Origin: Diabrotica undecimpunctata
Taxonomy: Eukaryota; Arthropoda; Insecta; Coleoptera; Chrysomelidae
NCBI RefSeq assembly: GCF_040954645.1
Contig: NC_092809.1
Location: 80,255,435-80,319,434 of the forward strand
Length of the DNA: 64,000 bases
Reading direction: 5' to 3'
In this document: piece after piece, positions 54,338 to 64,000 of the stretch
How the letters are laid out: every line of letters starts with the position of its first letter
Position numbering within the stretch: the stretch's first letter is position 1
Notes under the pieces: model-generated
What the model saw: only the letters and a program-made list of their open reading frames with translations
Databases searched by the model: none
Told to the model about the DNA's origin: nothing
Made by a program: the position numbers and the translations under genes

Positions 54338-55537
54338 CAATGGCGCTACAGCCCAAATCGGACCTTGGCCTCCTCCAAACTATGTCGCCAACCTTGTCGG
54401 TCCCGCGCCGATCTTCTCCAGGTTCTCACGTCTAGCAAATTTTGCGCGTCCGCTGCCACTTCGTCCTCCCATCTTTTCCGTGGCCTTCCTTTTGGTCTTG
54501 CGCCCTGCATTTTACTATCTAGGGCTCTTTTCGGCAATCTTTCTGTTTTCATATTCTGTTTTCGCTAATAGGTCCAAATATCTTTCTTAGGACTTTTCTT
54601 TCGAAGACTTCCAGATTTCTTTTTGTCTCTTCTGTCATTACCCATGTCTCGCATGCATAACATACTATTGGTCTGATAATAGTTTTGTAGACCCTGATTT
54701 TCGATCTCCAGTGTGTGTTTCTGGAGCGGAACACATGATCGAGTGAAAAATAAGCTTTGTTACCCTTTACTATTCTTCTTTGGATTTCTGGTTCTTCTGT
54801 TCCATCCGTGTTTAATGCAATTCCTAAATATGTGAAACTTTCTACCGTTTCAATATCGTCCTCTAATTTAACTGTGCGTCTGTTTCCCCTAGCTCTTGCC
54901 TGTGTTAACTTTTTTGTCTTTTGAATATTTATTTCTAGTCCGGTCTCTTTTGCCTTTGTTTTTAATTGTGAATATATTTCTGCCGCCTCTTCTGTTCTGC
55001 GAGACATGATGCTGATATCATCGGCATAGGCGGCAATCTGTATTGATTTATTTGTTAGGAGATTACCTTTTCCTATATTCAGCTGTCTTATCACATATTC
55101 CAAGGTCATGTTGAATAGTGTAGGTGCCAGCCCGTCTCCTTGCTTTAATCCTTGGACTATTGTAAAGTTTTCAGTGAACTCATTTTGGACTCTGACAGTT
55201 GCTATTGACGAATCCATTGTTGTTTTTACCAGTCGGATGTATTTTTGGGTGATATATAAGTTCTGCAATATTTGATATAACTTGTTCCTATTAATTGACT
55301 CGCAGGCTTGTTTGAAATCTATGAATATGTTGTGGACGTCAATGTCGTATTCCCACGATTTGTTTAAAATTTGTTTCACTTGTACGAATAGTTGGTCAGT
55401 TGTAGATCTTCCTTGTCGGAAACCAGTTTGATATTCCCCGACAATATTTACAGTTAGTTGTTGGAATCGTTTGTTTAGTATGTAAGTAAAAATTTTGTAC
55501 GCGGTGCACAAGAGGGTTATGCCGCGATAATTTTCGC

Positions 55538-55541
<4 letters not shown>
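54336..55541 (-). pseudogene. RTE/Jockey-like LINE reverse transcriptase, 5' truncated
   Basis: Minus strand: ENYRGITLLCTAYKIFTYIL (RT motif 1), GEYQTGFRQGRSTTDQLFVQ, NIFIDFKQACESINR, VQGLKQGDGLAPTLFNMTLE, IAAYADDISIMSRR (active site), GLEINIQKTKKL, SFTYLGIALN, RPIVCYACETWVMT. A stop near 54549 is followed, in another frame, by ARPKGRPRKRWEDEV and RQGWR, the C-terminal signature. The YADD box is intact; one frame break separates it from the tail. The N-terminal endonuclease is missing: the RT starts inside a (TA)n tract. Both edges are (TA)n. Confidence 0.85.

Positions 55542-55603
<62 letters not shown>
55542..55603. repeat. (TA)n microsatellite, 62 bp
   Basis: Pure TA at the truncated 5' end of the LINE and the left edge of the PLE foldback. 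Confidence 0.95.
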
Positions 55604-55606
<3 letters not shown>

Positions 55607-55609
55607 GAA

Positions 55610-58023
55610 AATTAGTACGACCGTCAATCCAATATAAACTAAGGAACACTCGAAGAGTGGTGGGTTTTTCGGTCAAAGTGGAGCAATAAAAGACAAAGAA
55701 GGTGGCTACTTCATCTATTTATTGAAGACGTTTCGCTTTCTGCTCAGAAAGCATCATCAGTTCATCTAAAAAGAACAATATGAAACCAAACATCCATAGA
55801 GAAGTTAAAACATGTGTCTTACTTTACAAAGACATGTAGCAGTCAATGATTAAAAATGTAAAAAAGCTTACGATACTGGACATTTAGAGATAAAGTTGTA
55901 TAAACAATTAATTGAAACTAGGTATAGTTTACAAATTAACAGAATTAGCACAGCAAAAGAACATGTGATAATCATACATGTATATAAAAAAGTTATTATA
56001 AAAAACTTAAGTAAAAAAAACATTAAAAATTTTGATATGTGAGAACTAGAAAGATCATGAGATGCACCTCCAACAATTTATTTATAATCAGTTAAATTTT
56101 AATTTTGACTTTAGGTAACATTATTGAATTATCTAAGATTTAAAAGTAAAAAATGAAGTTACCAGTCTTTAGCTTACTGAATGCCGCAGGTAAATGAATT
56201 AACAGGTGTAACACCCACGCAAACAACGTGAAAAGACATGGCCTTGAGGTCAATATGACAGAACAGCAAGGCGAAATACCAACCTTTAGTGCAATAGAGC
56301 GGTACATTTAAAGAGTATGATAAATTTGGGTGACAACTGGTCATTAAAAAGTAAAAAAATGAAAGGAAAAGGTGGTTAAGATCACCATTTTCCTCCCAGT
56401 GATTGGTTTAGTAAACCAAAGAACAAAGCATGCGAGGTCAATCCAAAATATCATATATTATAATATTTACGTAGTCACTGGTTAGCCAGCCAACAGGTGA
56501 AGATTAATTCAACTTCCACAGTCCAAGGTTCATAGCATTTGGAACTGTGAATGAAAAAGATTATATGAATAAGTTTCAATTTAAAATTTTACTAAACAAG
56601 TTAATCAAAAAAACAATTACTTTATGTATGTAAAAGTGATATTGACAAAATAGTTAATAAAATGTAAATTGATGAATCTAAGTAAATAAAGAAAGAATAA
56701 TTTATTTTATTTTTATTTTTATTTGAATTTATTAAATATGAAAATATGATAAAAACACCTTAAGAGACAATTCAAAGTAAACAACATATTAAGCCTAATT
56801 CTGCAAAATTAATGCATGATAAATTTGGCTCAAGTTACTAATGTCGGTTCTCTTATTAAGAGCATTTGGGTGTTTTAGTATTGAACACATTTCCAAGAAC
56901 TGTCTTTTGACGAGGTTACGTTCATTGCCAAGAATTTTAACTTCATTAAAGTTCACTTTGTGCTTAGAGTTAATAGCATGCTGGGAAAGAGCACAGGTAT
57001 GCTTAGATAAGTTGATATCACTGCGGTGTGTCGTAAGACGCCCTCTCAGTGATCTCCCTAACCGATGTAACATGAGTCACACTCAGCACAAGGTATATGA
57101 TAGATTACATTAACTTGTTCCAGAAGGGACAAGGGTGTTTTAGTTTTAGAAAACAAATTTCTGACAGTCTTAGTATTCTTAACTACAATTTTAACAGGTA
57201 CGTTATTCTGTTTGTACAGTTTAACGAGTTTCTCAGTAACTTGAGGAAAATAAGGTAGTGATAAATAATGGGTAGTTGGAGTTCCAAGTACAGTATTAGG
57301 CAGAACAGTGTTTTTTATTGAATTATTTGATATTATTCTAAGTTGGTCACCGTTAGGTATGTCACTTAAAGAAGAACCATAGCTTTGTAAGTAAAGGTAT
57401 TTATTAATAATCCTTAATTATTAATAATAATTATTAATAATAATAATAATTATAAATAATTCCTATCCATCCTCCCTTATTAATAAATACCTTTAACTAT
57501 TTTGTCAATATCACTTTTAAATACATAAAGTAATTGTTTTTTTGATTAACTTGTTTAGTAAAACTTTAAATTGAAACTGATTCATAGAATCTTTTTCATT
57601 CACAGTTCCAAATGCTATGAACCTTGGACTGTGGAAGTTGAATTAATCTTCACCTGTTGGCTGGCTAACCAGTGACAACGTAAATATTATAATATATGAT
57701 ATTTTGGATTGACCTCGCATGCTTTGTTCTTTGGTTTACTAAACCAATCACTGGGAGGAAAATGGTGATCTTAACCACCTTTTCCTTTCATTTTTTGGCT
57801 TTTTAATGACAAGTTGTCACCCAAATTTATCATACTCTTTAAATGTATCGCTCTATTGCACTAGAGGTTGGTATTTCGCCTTGCTGTTCTGTCATATTGA
57901 CCTCAAGGCCATGTCATTTCACGTTGTTTGCGTGGGTGTTACACCTGTTAATTCATTTACCTGCGGCATTCAGTAAGCTAAATACTGGTAACTTCATTTT
58001 TTACTTTTAAATACTATATTTTA

Positions 58024-58026
<3 letters not shown>
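55610..58026 (-). mobile_element. Penelope-like foldback element
   Basis: Arms at about 56140-56665 and 57485-58020 are reverse complements for roughly 520 bp (blocks CTTCACCTGTTGGCTGGC and CAATCACTGGGAGGAAAATG). Between them is a PLE GIY-YIG domain on the minus strand. Left of the left arm is an extra PLE end (GAAGACGTTTCGCTTTCTGC, then CATCATCAG). The RT domain is absent. Left and right sides end in (TA)n. Confidence 0.75.
56795..57330 (-). pseudogene. PLE GIY-YIG domain fragment
   Basis: Minus strand: KLVKLYKQNNVPVKIVVKNT, then EQVNVIYHIPCAECDSCYIG (GIY-YIG core), a one-base frame change, and RSLRGRLTTHRSDINLSKHT...ALSQHAINSKHKVNFNEVK, ending SNLSQIYHALIL. This is a C-terminal domain only, about 175 residues. 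It resembles the domain at 22070-22493 but is distinct. Confidence 0.8.

Positions 58027-58099
<73 letters not shown>
58027..58099. repeat. (TA)n microsatellite, 73 bp
   Basis: Pure TA between the PLE foldback and the DD82E derivative. Confidence 0.95.
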
Positions 58100-58102
<3 letters not shown>

Positions 58103-59763
58103 TATTTCACGAAAAATGGTTGAGTTCTTAATGGTTACCTGAGTTGATCCTATTGTGTATACAAGAGTCTGTCAATAAACTCCGAAGTACACAGGGTCGC
58201 ACTTCAGAAAGTTTGTTATTTAATATATTTCATTGGTAGCTGTGTAATACACGATTATAAAAATTTATTAAATTATTTCATATGGTATTTTCAGGTTGTT
58301 CAAGTGACTATACTTGATAATTGAACAATTTTTAACATGAAGAAAGTAGTTTTTTTGTTCTACGTGAATAATTGTAGTATATGGATCTAAATTCAGAAAG
58401 GTACTTTCCTTCACACTTTTTACAGGCTTAGGACTGTCAGCAAAAATCTGGCGTGTTTAAAAGTTTTTGCTCTTCCTAATCGGATATCGTTAAAAATGTA
58501 CGGTAATAATAGTTCTATTTACAGTATATACATACAAACGAATACATAATGTACAAAAAATAGATTAATTGAAAAAAAAATATAGAAAAATATATACAAG
58601 TTAATATTTACAAAAAAAATATACCCAAAATAACCAAAATATATTTATGAATTCCTAAATACCTAATTCTGTTTCGCTGTCGCTATCCTCTTCAAGATTA
58701 ATAACAATTGGTTTAATTATGTGATTCAAAGTAACATATGAATTTTCTACGTTCATTACATGGCGTACTGAATTTTTCCAACTTTCTGGGGAGATATCAT
58801 CAACACATTTCCTTATTAATTCGACTACACTACCACTTAAAGTCGGAGAAACATTTTGTGACCTAACATTTGACTTTAGTTGGTGCCACATATGCTCTAT
58901 GGGATTAAATAAACAATAGTAGGGCGGAAGCCATAACACTGTATGTGTTTCCTCGGCCAATGCGTCACAAACATATACTTTTTTAATAGAAAATTATTTT
59001 AACACTTCTAACAGTTCATTTTTTAAATAACTTTCTTCAAAATATATATCGTTTTCTAACAGGTAGTTTTGAATTTCAATTTTCGTGTTATTTGCACTTG
59101 GAGACTTATGTAGAAAATACCTCTAACGTGGTTAGAGGTATTTTCGTTAAATCAGATATTTCACTGGCAGCAGTATTAGCAGTAAGTCCTCTTGTAAGTA
59201 AAGAACTATATATTGTTTTTACGATTTCTCTAGAGTCAGCAGATAAATGCTTTTTCTTTGCTGGAACACTGGAAGAAGCACCATCAATGTTTTTCCACGG
59301 ACGCCACATAATGCTGTTTTATAGGTATAACACTGGTAACACTCGTAACACTTTTAACTAAATGAAACAAAATGTATATTTAAAAATTTTTCATCGGTTT
59401 TATATACTTTTACAAATTATACAGAATAGAGGGAACCTGTATAATTATTCCAGGAAGTACTTAACGATCAACAAATTTATTGTGGTCATTAAAAGATCAA
59501 CCATTGATAGTGAAACTCACTGTTAAAATGTTTACAACTTTATGAAATAAAATGTATTTTAATCGTTTTTATAATTTTATTCGATTTTTTAATCGTTTTT
59601 ATATTACCAGGAATTTATTATATAAACAAGATAACGACACTCCACAGTAGCTTCAATTTTACCCGAATACTTACCTGCTCAACTAATGTTGACTAAGCTG
59701 GGGTACTTGCGGTCGGGTTTTATTGCAATCATTAATTGCACTCAACCATTTTTCGTGAAATAA

Positions 59764-59767
<4 letters not shown>
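58098..59767 (-). mobile_element. DD82E-type element, deletion derivative
   Basis: Inverted ends begin TAGTTTATTTCACGAAAAAT (58098) with the complement ending near 59766; the match runs at least 26 bp. (TA)n on both sides. The transposase inside lacks its catalytic middle. The first ten bases equal those of the 22494-24889 element. Confidence 0.82.
58655..59309 (-). pseudogene. DD82E transposase with catalytic middle deleted
   Basis: The N-terminal piece (59309-59106) reads MWRPWKNIDGASSSVPAKKK and TNTAASEISDLTKIPLTT, the DNA-binding start. Near 59100 it jumps to the segment after the second Asp (LLENDIYFEESYLKNELLEV), then a stop, VYVCDALAEETHTVLWLPPY, and NPIEHMWHQLK with the glutamate present. 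The C-terminus ends EEDSDSETELGI. First and second Asp are lost with the deletion. A short inverted repeat (AATACCTCTAACGTGGTTAG) marks the deletion point near 59115-59145. Confidence 0.75.

Positions 59768-59809
<42 letters not shown>
59768..59809. repeat. (TA)n microsatellite, 42 bp
   Basis: Pure TA shared as a border by the DD82E derivative and MITE copy B. Confidence 0.95.
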
Positions 59810-59812
<3 letters not shown>

Positions 59813-60546
59813 TAGACTCCCTCTATAACGAGAACTGAAATGGCAGACTAATTACCTCGTTATAAGCGGATCTCGTTATATCCAACAACAATAATATTGT
59901 GCATACATATGAATATGTAGTTTTCTAAAACATTAACTTTCTATAGTGAAGCCATTCGGAGCAATATAAGATGCTAATAAATATTGCTTGAATGGCGTTT
60001 TTAAAACAAAGTTGTTTACTTTTATTGTCAATGAAATGCATTAAAACAAAAAAGAGTTGTTTACTTTTACTGTCAATGATATATGTTAAAACAAAAAATC
60101 TGTATTCTGTAAATATGTATAAAGCGTATAAAGTTATTTTGTCATTTTTGACTGCTTTAAATTGTCCAGTATTCTATCTATCATATTTTCTAAAGATGTG
60201 AAACAGTTTTATGGTTCATTTTGTCTATTAGGACCCATATTATTAGGTGTGAATGGTCAACCCAATACAATGACACTTGTGAATCATAAATTTTACATTT
60301 CCGACTAAGAATCATAAATTGTAAGAAGTTTATTGCGGGCGGCCCGCAGTTAAAAAGGGTATTTATTTATAGCTACGGCCGGGCCAAAACGTAAAAAACA
60401 CGTTTTGCAATCTTATTTTCTCCCGTTATAAGCAAATTTACCTCGCTATAAAGGGTTATAGTTCAATAGAAATTTCACGGGACATCTAATGTACCTCGTT
60501 ATAAGCGAAACCTCGTAATAACCGTGTTCGTTATAAAGGGAGTATA

Positions 60547-60549
<3 letters not shown>
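59810..60549. mobile_element. Pogo-like MITE, copy B
   Basis: Same ends as copy A: CAGTAGACTCCCTCTATAAC at 59810, and the right end terminating AGGGAGTATACTG at 60549. 740 bp, about 100 bp longer than copy A because of internal insertions (for example near 60050 and 60215-60310). Non-coding. (TA)n flanks both sides. Confidence 0.85.

Positions 60550-60631
<82 letters not shown>
60550..60631. repeat. (TA)n microsatellite, 82 bp
   Basis: Pure TA ending 67 bp before the third vinculin exon. Confidence 0.95.
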
Positions 60632-60632
<1 letters not shown>

Positions 60633-60698
60633 CTATAAATTAATCTTTTCATATAATAATTAGAGTTACTAATTTATAAATTATTTTATATATTATAG

Positions 60699-60902
60699 GC
60701 CACTTCAGCTCTTTTGTTATGTTTTGATGAGTCAGAAGTCAGAAAAATTATTAAAGAGTGTCACAGGGTGCTGGATTATTTAGCTGTAGCTGAAGTTATT
60801 GAAACTCTAGATGAACTTGTCCAATTTTTAAAAGATTTGAGTCCTTGCCTGAGTAAAGTGACTAGAGAAGTTAGTGCTAGAGAAAAAGAGTTAACACATC
60901 AG
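60699..60902 (+). CDS. Vinc: Vinculin coding exon (head domain)
   Basis: A 68-codon exon between TATTATAG and GTAGGT, phase 0 at both ends. It reads ATSALLLCFDESEVRKIIKE, CHRVLDYLAVAEVIETLDEL, then VQFLKDLSPCLSKVTREVSA and REKELTHQ. Vertebrate vinculin has GTSDLLLTFDEAEVRKII...LEYLTVAEVVET...RQQELTHQ at the same place. The next exon should begin with EHRxMLVNSMNTVKELLP and is not within the remaining 3.1 kb. Confidence 0.94.
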
Positions 60903-61790
60903 GTAGGTGTATATATCTCATACTTTGACTAGTATATTTTAATATAATGTGTATAATTACATTTCAATCTTTTTTTGTGTATATAAGCACATCAGTGCTG
61001 CTGCCTTACAGAATCACCATAATAATCTCAAAAATAAAATAAATAAAAAACTTTTTTAAAAAATGGTAAAAATTCAATTAAACCAATACTGTGAGATCGG
61101 CAACCCACATCACCTGCCTTATTTCGTATATCACGCGTAGTTTCTCTAGAAGCGCCATTTGTATATTGTTTTTATTGGGTATTACAGTATATTTCACTGA
61201 TTTGCGATTATTTTGGATTAGGGTTGAAAGCTTTAACTTAAACGGTTCGCTATGCTGAAAAAGTTAATAGTAACTTCTTCCAATATTTGAACCACTGTCG
61301 AAGACAAGCAAAAATACGGTTTTAACTAATAATGTATTTTACATTCATTTAGAGAAATATATACCATTATTACAGCAAAAATATAAGAAAATTACAAATT
61401 GTATTGTTGTTAAATTGTAGTGGTATATATTGATAAAATTACTAATAAAAAGAACACAACATTTTTCTTAATGAGATAATAAAAACATATTACCTTACAG
61501 TGCAATCAAGAATTAGATCCATGCTCATAATCACTGTCGTCGGGTTAATGCTTCGATGCAATTTTCACGCATCCAACATTCTTCTATTACCTTTTCACAT
61601 TTCCGCACACTTTTTCCCAAATTACAGGAGTAGCACTATTCAATGCTTAATATTGTTCTGAAGCTATGTTCTTGTGGCATTTTAAAGTAATTACTATTTG
61701 AATGAGAATAAGCCACAATTGAAGGTCAAAGTAAGTTTATTGACGTTTCAATTTTCACTTCGGAAATTGTGCTCAAAATACAAACATTAA
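60903..61790. other. Vinculin intron, no gene seen
   Basis: AT-rich. A block near 61730-61775 (GTTTATTGACGTTTCAATTT, then ACTTCGGAAAT) is the typical start of a PLE pseudo-LTR. Confidence 0.4.
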
Positions 61791-61796
61791 TACATT

Positions 61797-64000
61797 AAAC
61801 AAATTTTGTTTTTTGTTACTTGGTAAAAAATGTTTCTAATTTAATTTTATCTAACTCATTTATATTGACAATTCAGACCTATATTATATATTTTAAACTA
61901 GATGACTTTAAAATGATATTGCCAATATTACTGAGTTTTTGCGTTCCGGGGACGACTTCGGAAGATTCATTCGATTACATGAAATTAACTTTAACTTGAG
62001 AATATCCATCAGAAAAAAATCACAGCGTGTAATTCATCTTTAGAAAGACAACCACATGCCATGATGACAGTAAAATTCTCCTGTTAGTGATTCCATAGTA
62101 AATCATGAGAAAAAACCAGAAAAAAAACCTCAATACTATCCCGACATGGTAAGTATTTGGTCTTACATTTAGTTTACTCTCAATAAACATAAAATTCTGA
62201 TTTTATGTGTTTGTTATTTAAAAAACATACATGATGTATCTTCGATATGTTACTGACTTACTAATACTGGTATTTTTCTTTTATTAACTTCCTCTTTTAA
62301 TATCGGTAACTAGATCCTACTGCATTCTGCCGAGGAATTTGCGACACAATTGGTCTCATATAGCATAATTAGAGCCGCTTCTTTGATTTTTCTCTTTTGA
62401 CCATCCTTTCTTTTAGGACTATACTTAAATCATTCCATTGAACCCTATGTTCATTATTCCATGCGTGTTTACATATTTGAGATAAGTCAAATTCTCTATT
62501 TTTGATATAAGATTGATGTTCACTTATTCAAACATTTAATGACCTTGTTGTTTCACCTAAATAAAACTGATCGCATCACAAGGTATTTTATCAATATAAT
62601 TATTTTTCCTTTCTTGTTCATTGTTAGGTTTAGTTTTAGACAAAATAGATCTCAATGTTTTTGTTGTTTTAAATGTTGTTAAGATGTTTCTATCCGTTTA
62701 AGTTTCTTTGATAATTCTTTTAAGTAAATATGGTATTGATATTTTCCTCGTATTATTCCTTGTGTATGCTGTAGGATCTCGTTCTAAGTTGTTCTTTTCT
62801 ATTCGGTCGATTGTTAAAAATTCCCTATTTATAAACGATAAAGGATAATCATTTTTTAATAAAACAGATGTTAACAAATGTTTTTCCTTCAAGAACGAAT
62901 TTTCGTTAGAACAAGCAATTTTGGCTCTATCGTATAAGGATTTAATGATTCCCTTTTTAATATTAATATTGTGATTTGATTTAAAATTTAAATATCTGTT
63001 GGTGTGTGTTGGTTTTCTATACACCTGAGTCTCATATCCAGTATCGTTCTTAGAGATTAAAATATCCAGAAAGGGTAGTGTGTTATTATATTGATTTTGC
63101 ATGGTTAATGTTGTCTCTTTTTTATCGTTTAGGAATGTGTCCAACAACTCTCATCCATGAGGCCATATCCAGAATACATCATCTACATATCTCCACCATA
63201 CTGTGGTTTTTAAATTTTGTTTAGAAATAATATTTGTTTCAAAATCTTTCATAAATATATCGGCTAATAATGGAGATAACTAGAGCCCATTGTTAGACAA
63301 AAACTTTGTGAATGCAATCAGTTTTTTTGTAGATCAACCCTATACTAAAACTAGAGAATTTGATAGATCTCAAATATGTAAACACGCATGTGATAATGAA
63401 CATAGGGTTCAATGGAATGATTCAAGTATAGTCCTATAATAAACGGATGGTTAAAAGAGAAAAATCAAAGAAGCGGCTCTATTATGCTAAATGAGACCAA
63501 TTGTGTCGCAAATTCCTCGGCAGAATTCAGTAGGATCTGGTTACCGATATTAAAAGAGGAAGTTAATAAAAGGAAAATACCAGGAATAGTAAGTAAGTAA
63601 CATATCGAGGATACATCATGTATGTTTTTTACATAACAAACACATAAAATCAGAATTTGGTGTTTATTGAGGTTTTTTTCTGATTTTTTCTTCATAATTT
63701 ACTATGGAATGACTAACAGGAGAATTTTACTGTCATCATGGCATGTGGTTATCTTTCTAAAGATAAATTACATGTGATTTTTTTCTGATGGATATTCTCA
63801 AGTTAATTTCATGTAATCGAATGAACTATCTTACAATAAAGTCGTCCCAGGAACGCAACTCAGCAATATTGGCAATATCATTTTAAAGTCGTCTACTTTA
63901 AAATGTATAATATATGTCTGAATTGTCAATATAAATGAGTCAGATGAAATTAAATTATTAGAAAAAATTTTTACCAAGTAACAAAAAACAAAATTTGTTT
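61797..64000 (-). mobile_element. Penelope-like element with inverted arms, runs off window
   Basis: Left arm about 61797-62508 and right arm about 63350-64000 are reverse complements with scattered differences (for example CCACATGCCATGATGACAGT in both). The spacer 62509-63349 carries PLE RT C-terminal sequence. The right arm continues past the window. GIY-YIG-like sequence lies inside both arms. Confidence 0.78.
62340..63290 (-). pseudogene. PLE RT C-terminus and GIY-YIG remnant
   Basis: Minus strand: NNTLPFLDILISKNDTGYET and QVYRKPTHTNRYLNFKSNHN (63090-62990), LLTSVLLKNDYPLSFINREF (about 62860), then after breaks GETTRSLNV...ISEHQSYI...KHAWNNEH (62560-62440), the distal part of a GIY-YIG domain. 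The YVDD-bearing core is missing or shattered near 63200-63290. No intact frame. Confidence 0.7.

Noticed and set aside
54246..54590. Open frames coding for alternating Tyr-Ile runs through (TA)n tracts (also at 26428, 29239, 29355, 60446)
   Set aside because: These are translations of microsatellite DNA joined to neighbouring intron sequence. They are not genes.
1..64000. CRISPR array, bacterial operon or phage
   Set aside because: Spliced vinculin exons and insect transposons show eukaryotic nuclear DNA. No spaced repeat array was seen.

Overview
This is nuclear DNA of an insect, probably a beetle (possibly a leaf beetle). The organism call is an inference from high AT content, giant intron size and the mix of transposons, and it is of low confidence. 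The only host gene I can support is vinculin, the actin-to-adhesion linker, on the + strand. Three of its N-terminal coding exons are present at 13173-13280, 49140-49322 and 60699-60902. All three are in phase 0, have AG/GT splice borders and encode consecutive pieces of the vinculin head. The first coding exon must lie upstream of the window and the rest of the gene downstream. The window is therefore one stretch of vinculin introns (at least 13.2 kb, then 35.9 kb, 11.4 kb and at least 3.1 kb) inflated by nested transposable elements.

Layout. 1-1.1 kb: LINE scraps, a (TA)n tract and a dispersed repeat. 1.14-12.75 kb: an I-type LINE (ORF1, then endonuclease-RT-RNase H ORF2) split in ORF1 by a piggyBac element (1599-7819). 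That piggyBac element carries a broken transposase and an inserted intact-looking IS630/Tc1/mariner-like transposase gene (2497-3870). 13.3-21.3 kb: hAT, Penelope-like (PLE), several LINE pieces and R4/Dong-like LINE pieces. 21.36-26.47 kb: a PLE with inverted terminal repeats, interrupted by a 2.4 kb mariner-superfamily element. 26.54-29.38 kb: a complete mariner-like element with terminal inverted repeats (TIRs). 29.45-34.6 kb: a hairpin, then two mariner-like elements in a nearly 5 kb palindrome. 35.2-37.0 kb: another PLE. 37.8-49.05 kb: a nest holding an intron-containing transposase gene, an LTR-retrotransposon remnant, a pogo-like MITE, and LINE, piggyBac and possible Harbinger fragments. 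49.3-60.7 kb: a solo-LTR candidate, a second mariner relative, an RTE-like LINE, a PLE foldback and a run of TA-targeting elements separated by (TA)n tracts. 60.9-64 kb: plain intron, then another PLE with inverted arms.

How the parts relate. No pathway or operon exists here; the elements are parasites of the intron and of one another. Three nestings can be checked at base level because removing the inner element plus one target-site copy restores the outer reading frame (piggyBac in LINE ORF1, with an assumed mutated left TTAA; the mariner-type element in the PLE; a short retro-insert in a LINE RT). The commonest DNA-transposon lineage has an aspartate-to-glutamate spacing of 82 residues and occurs in five copies. 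(TA)n tracts sit at the edges of many elements. I saw no CRISPR array, no rRNA and no true tRNA gene, and no evidence of a wholly new biological system. The most notable items are the in-frame nestings, the perfect 50-bp inverted duplication inside the piggyBac gene, the long ORF with a lost catalytic glutamate, and the inverted mariner pair.
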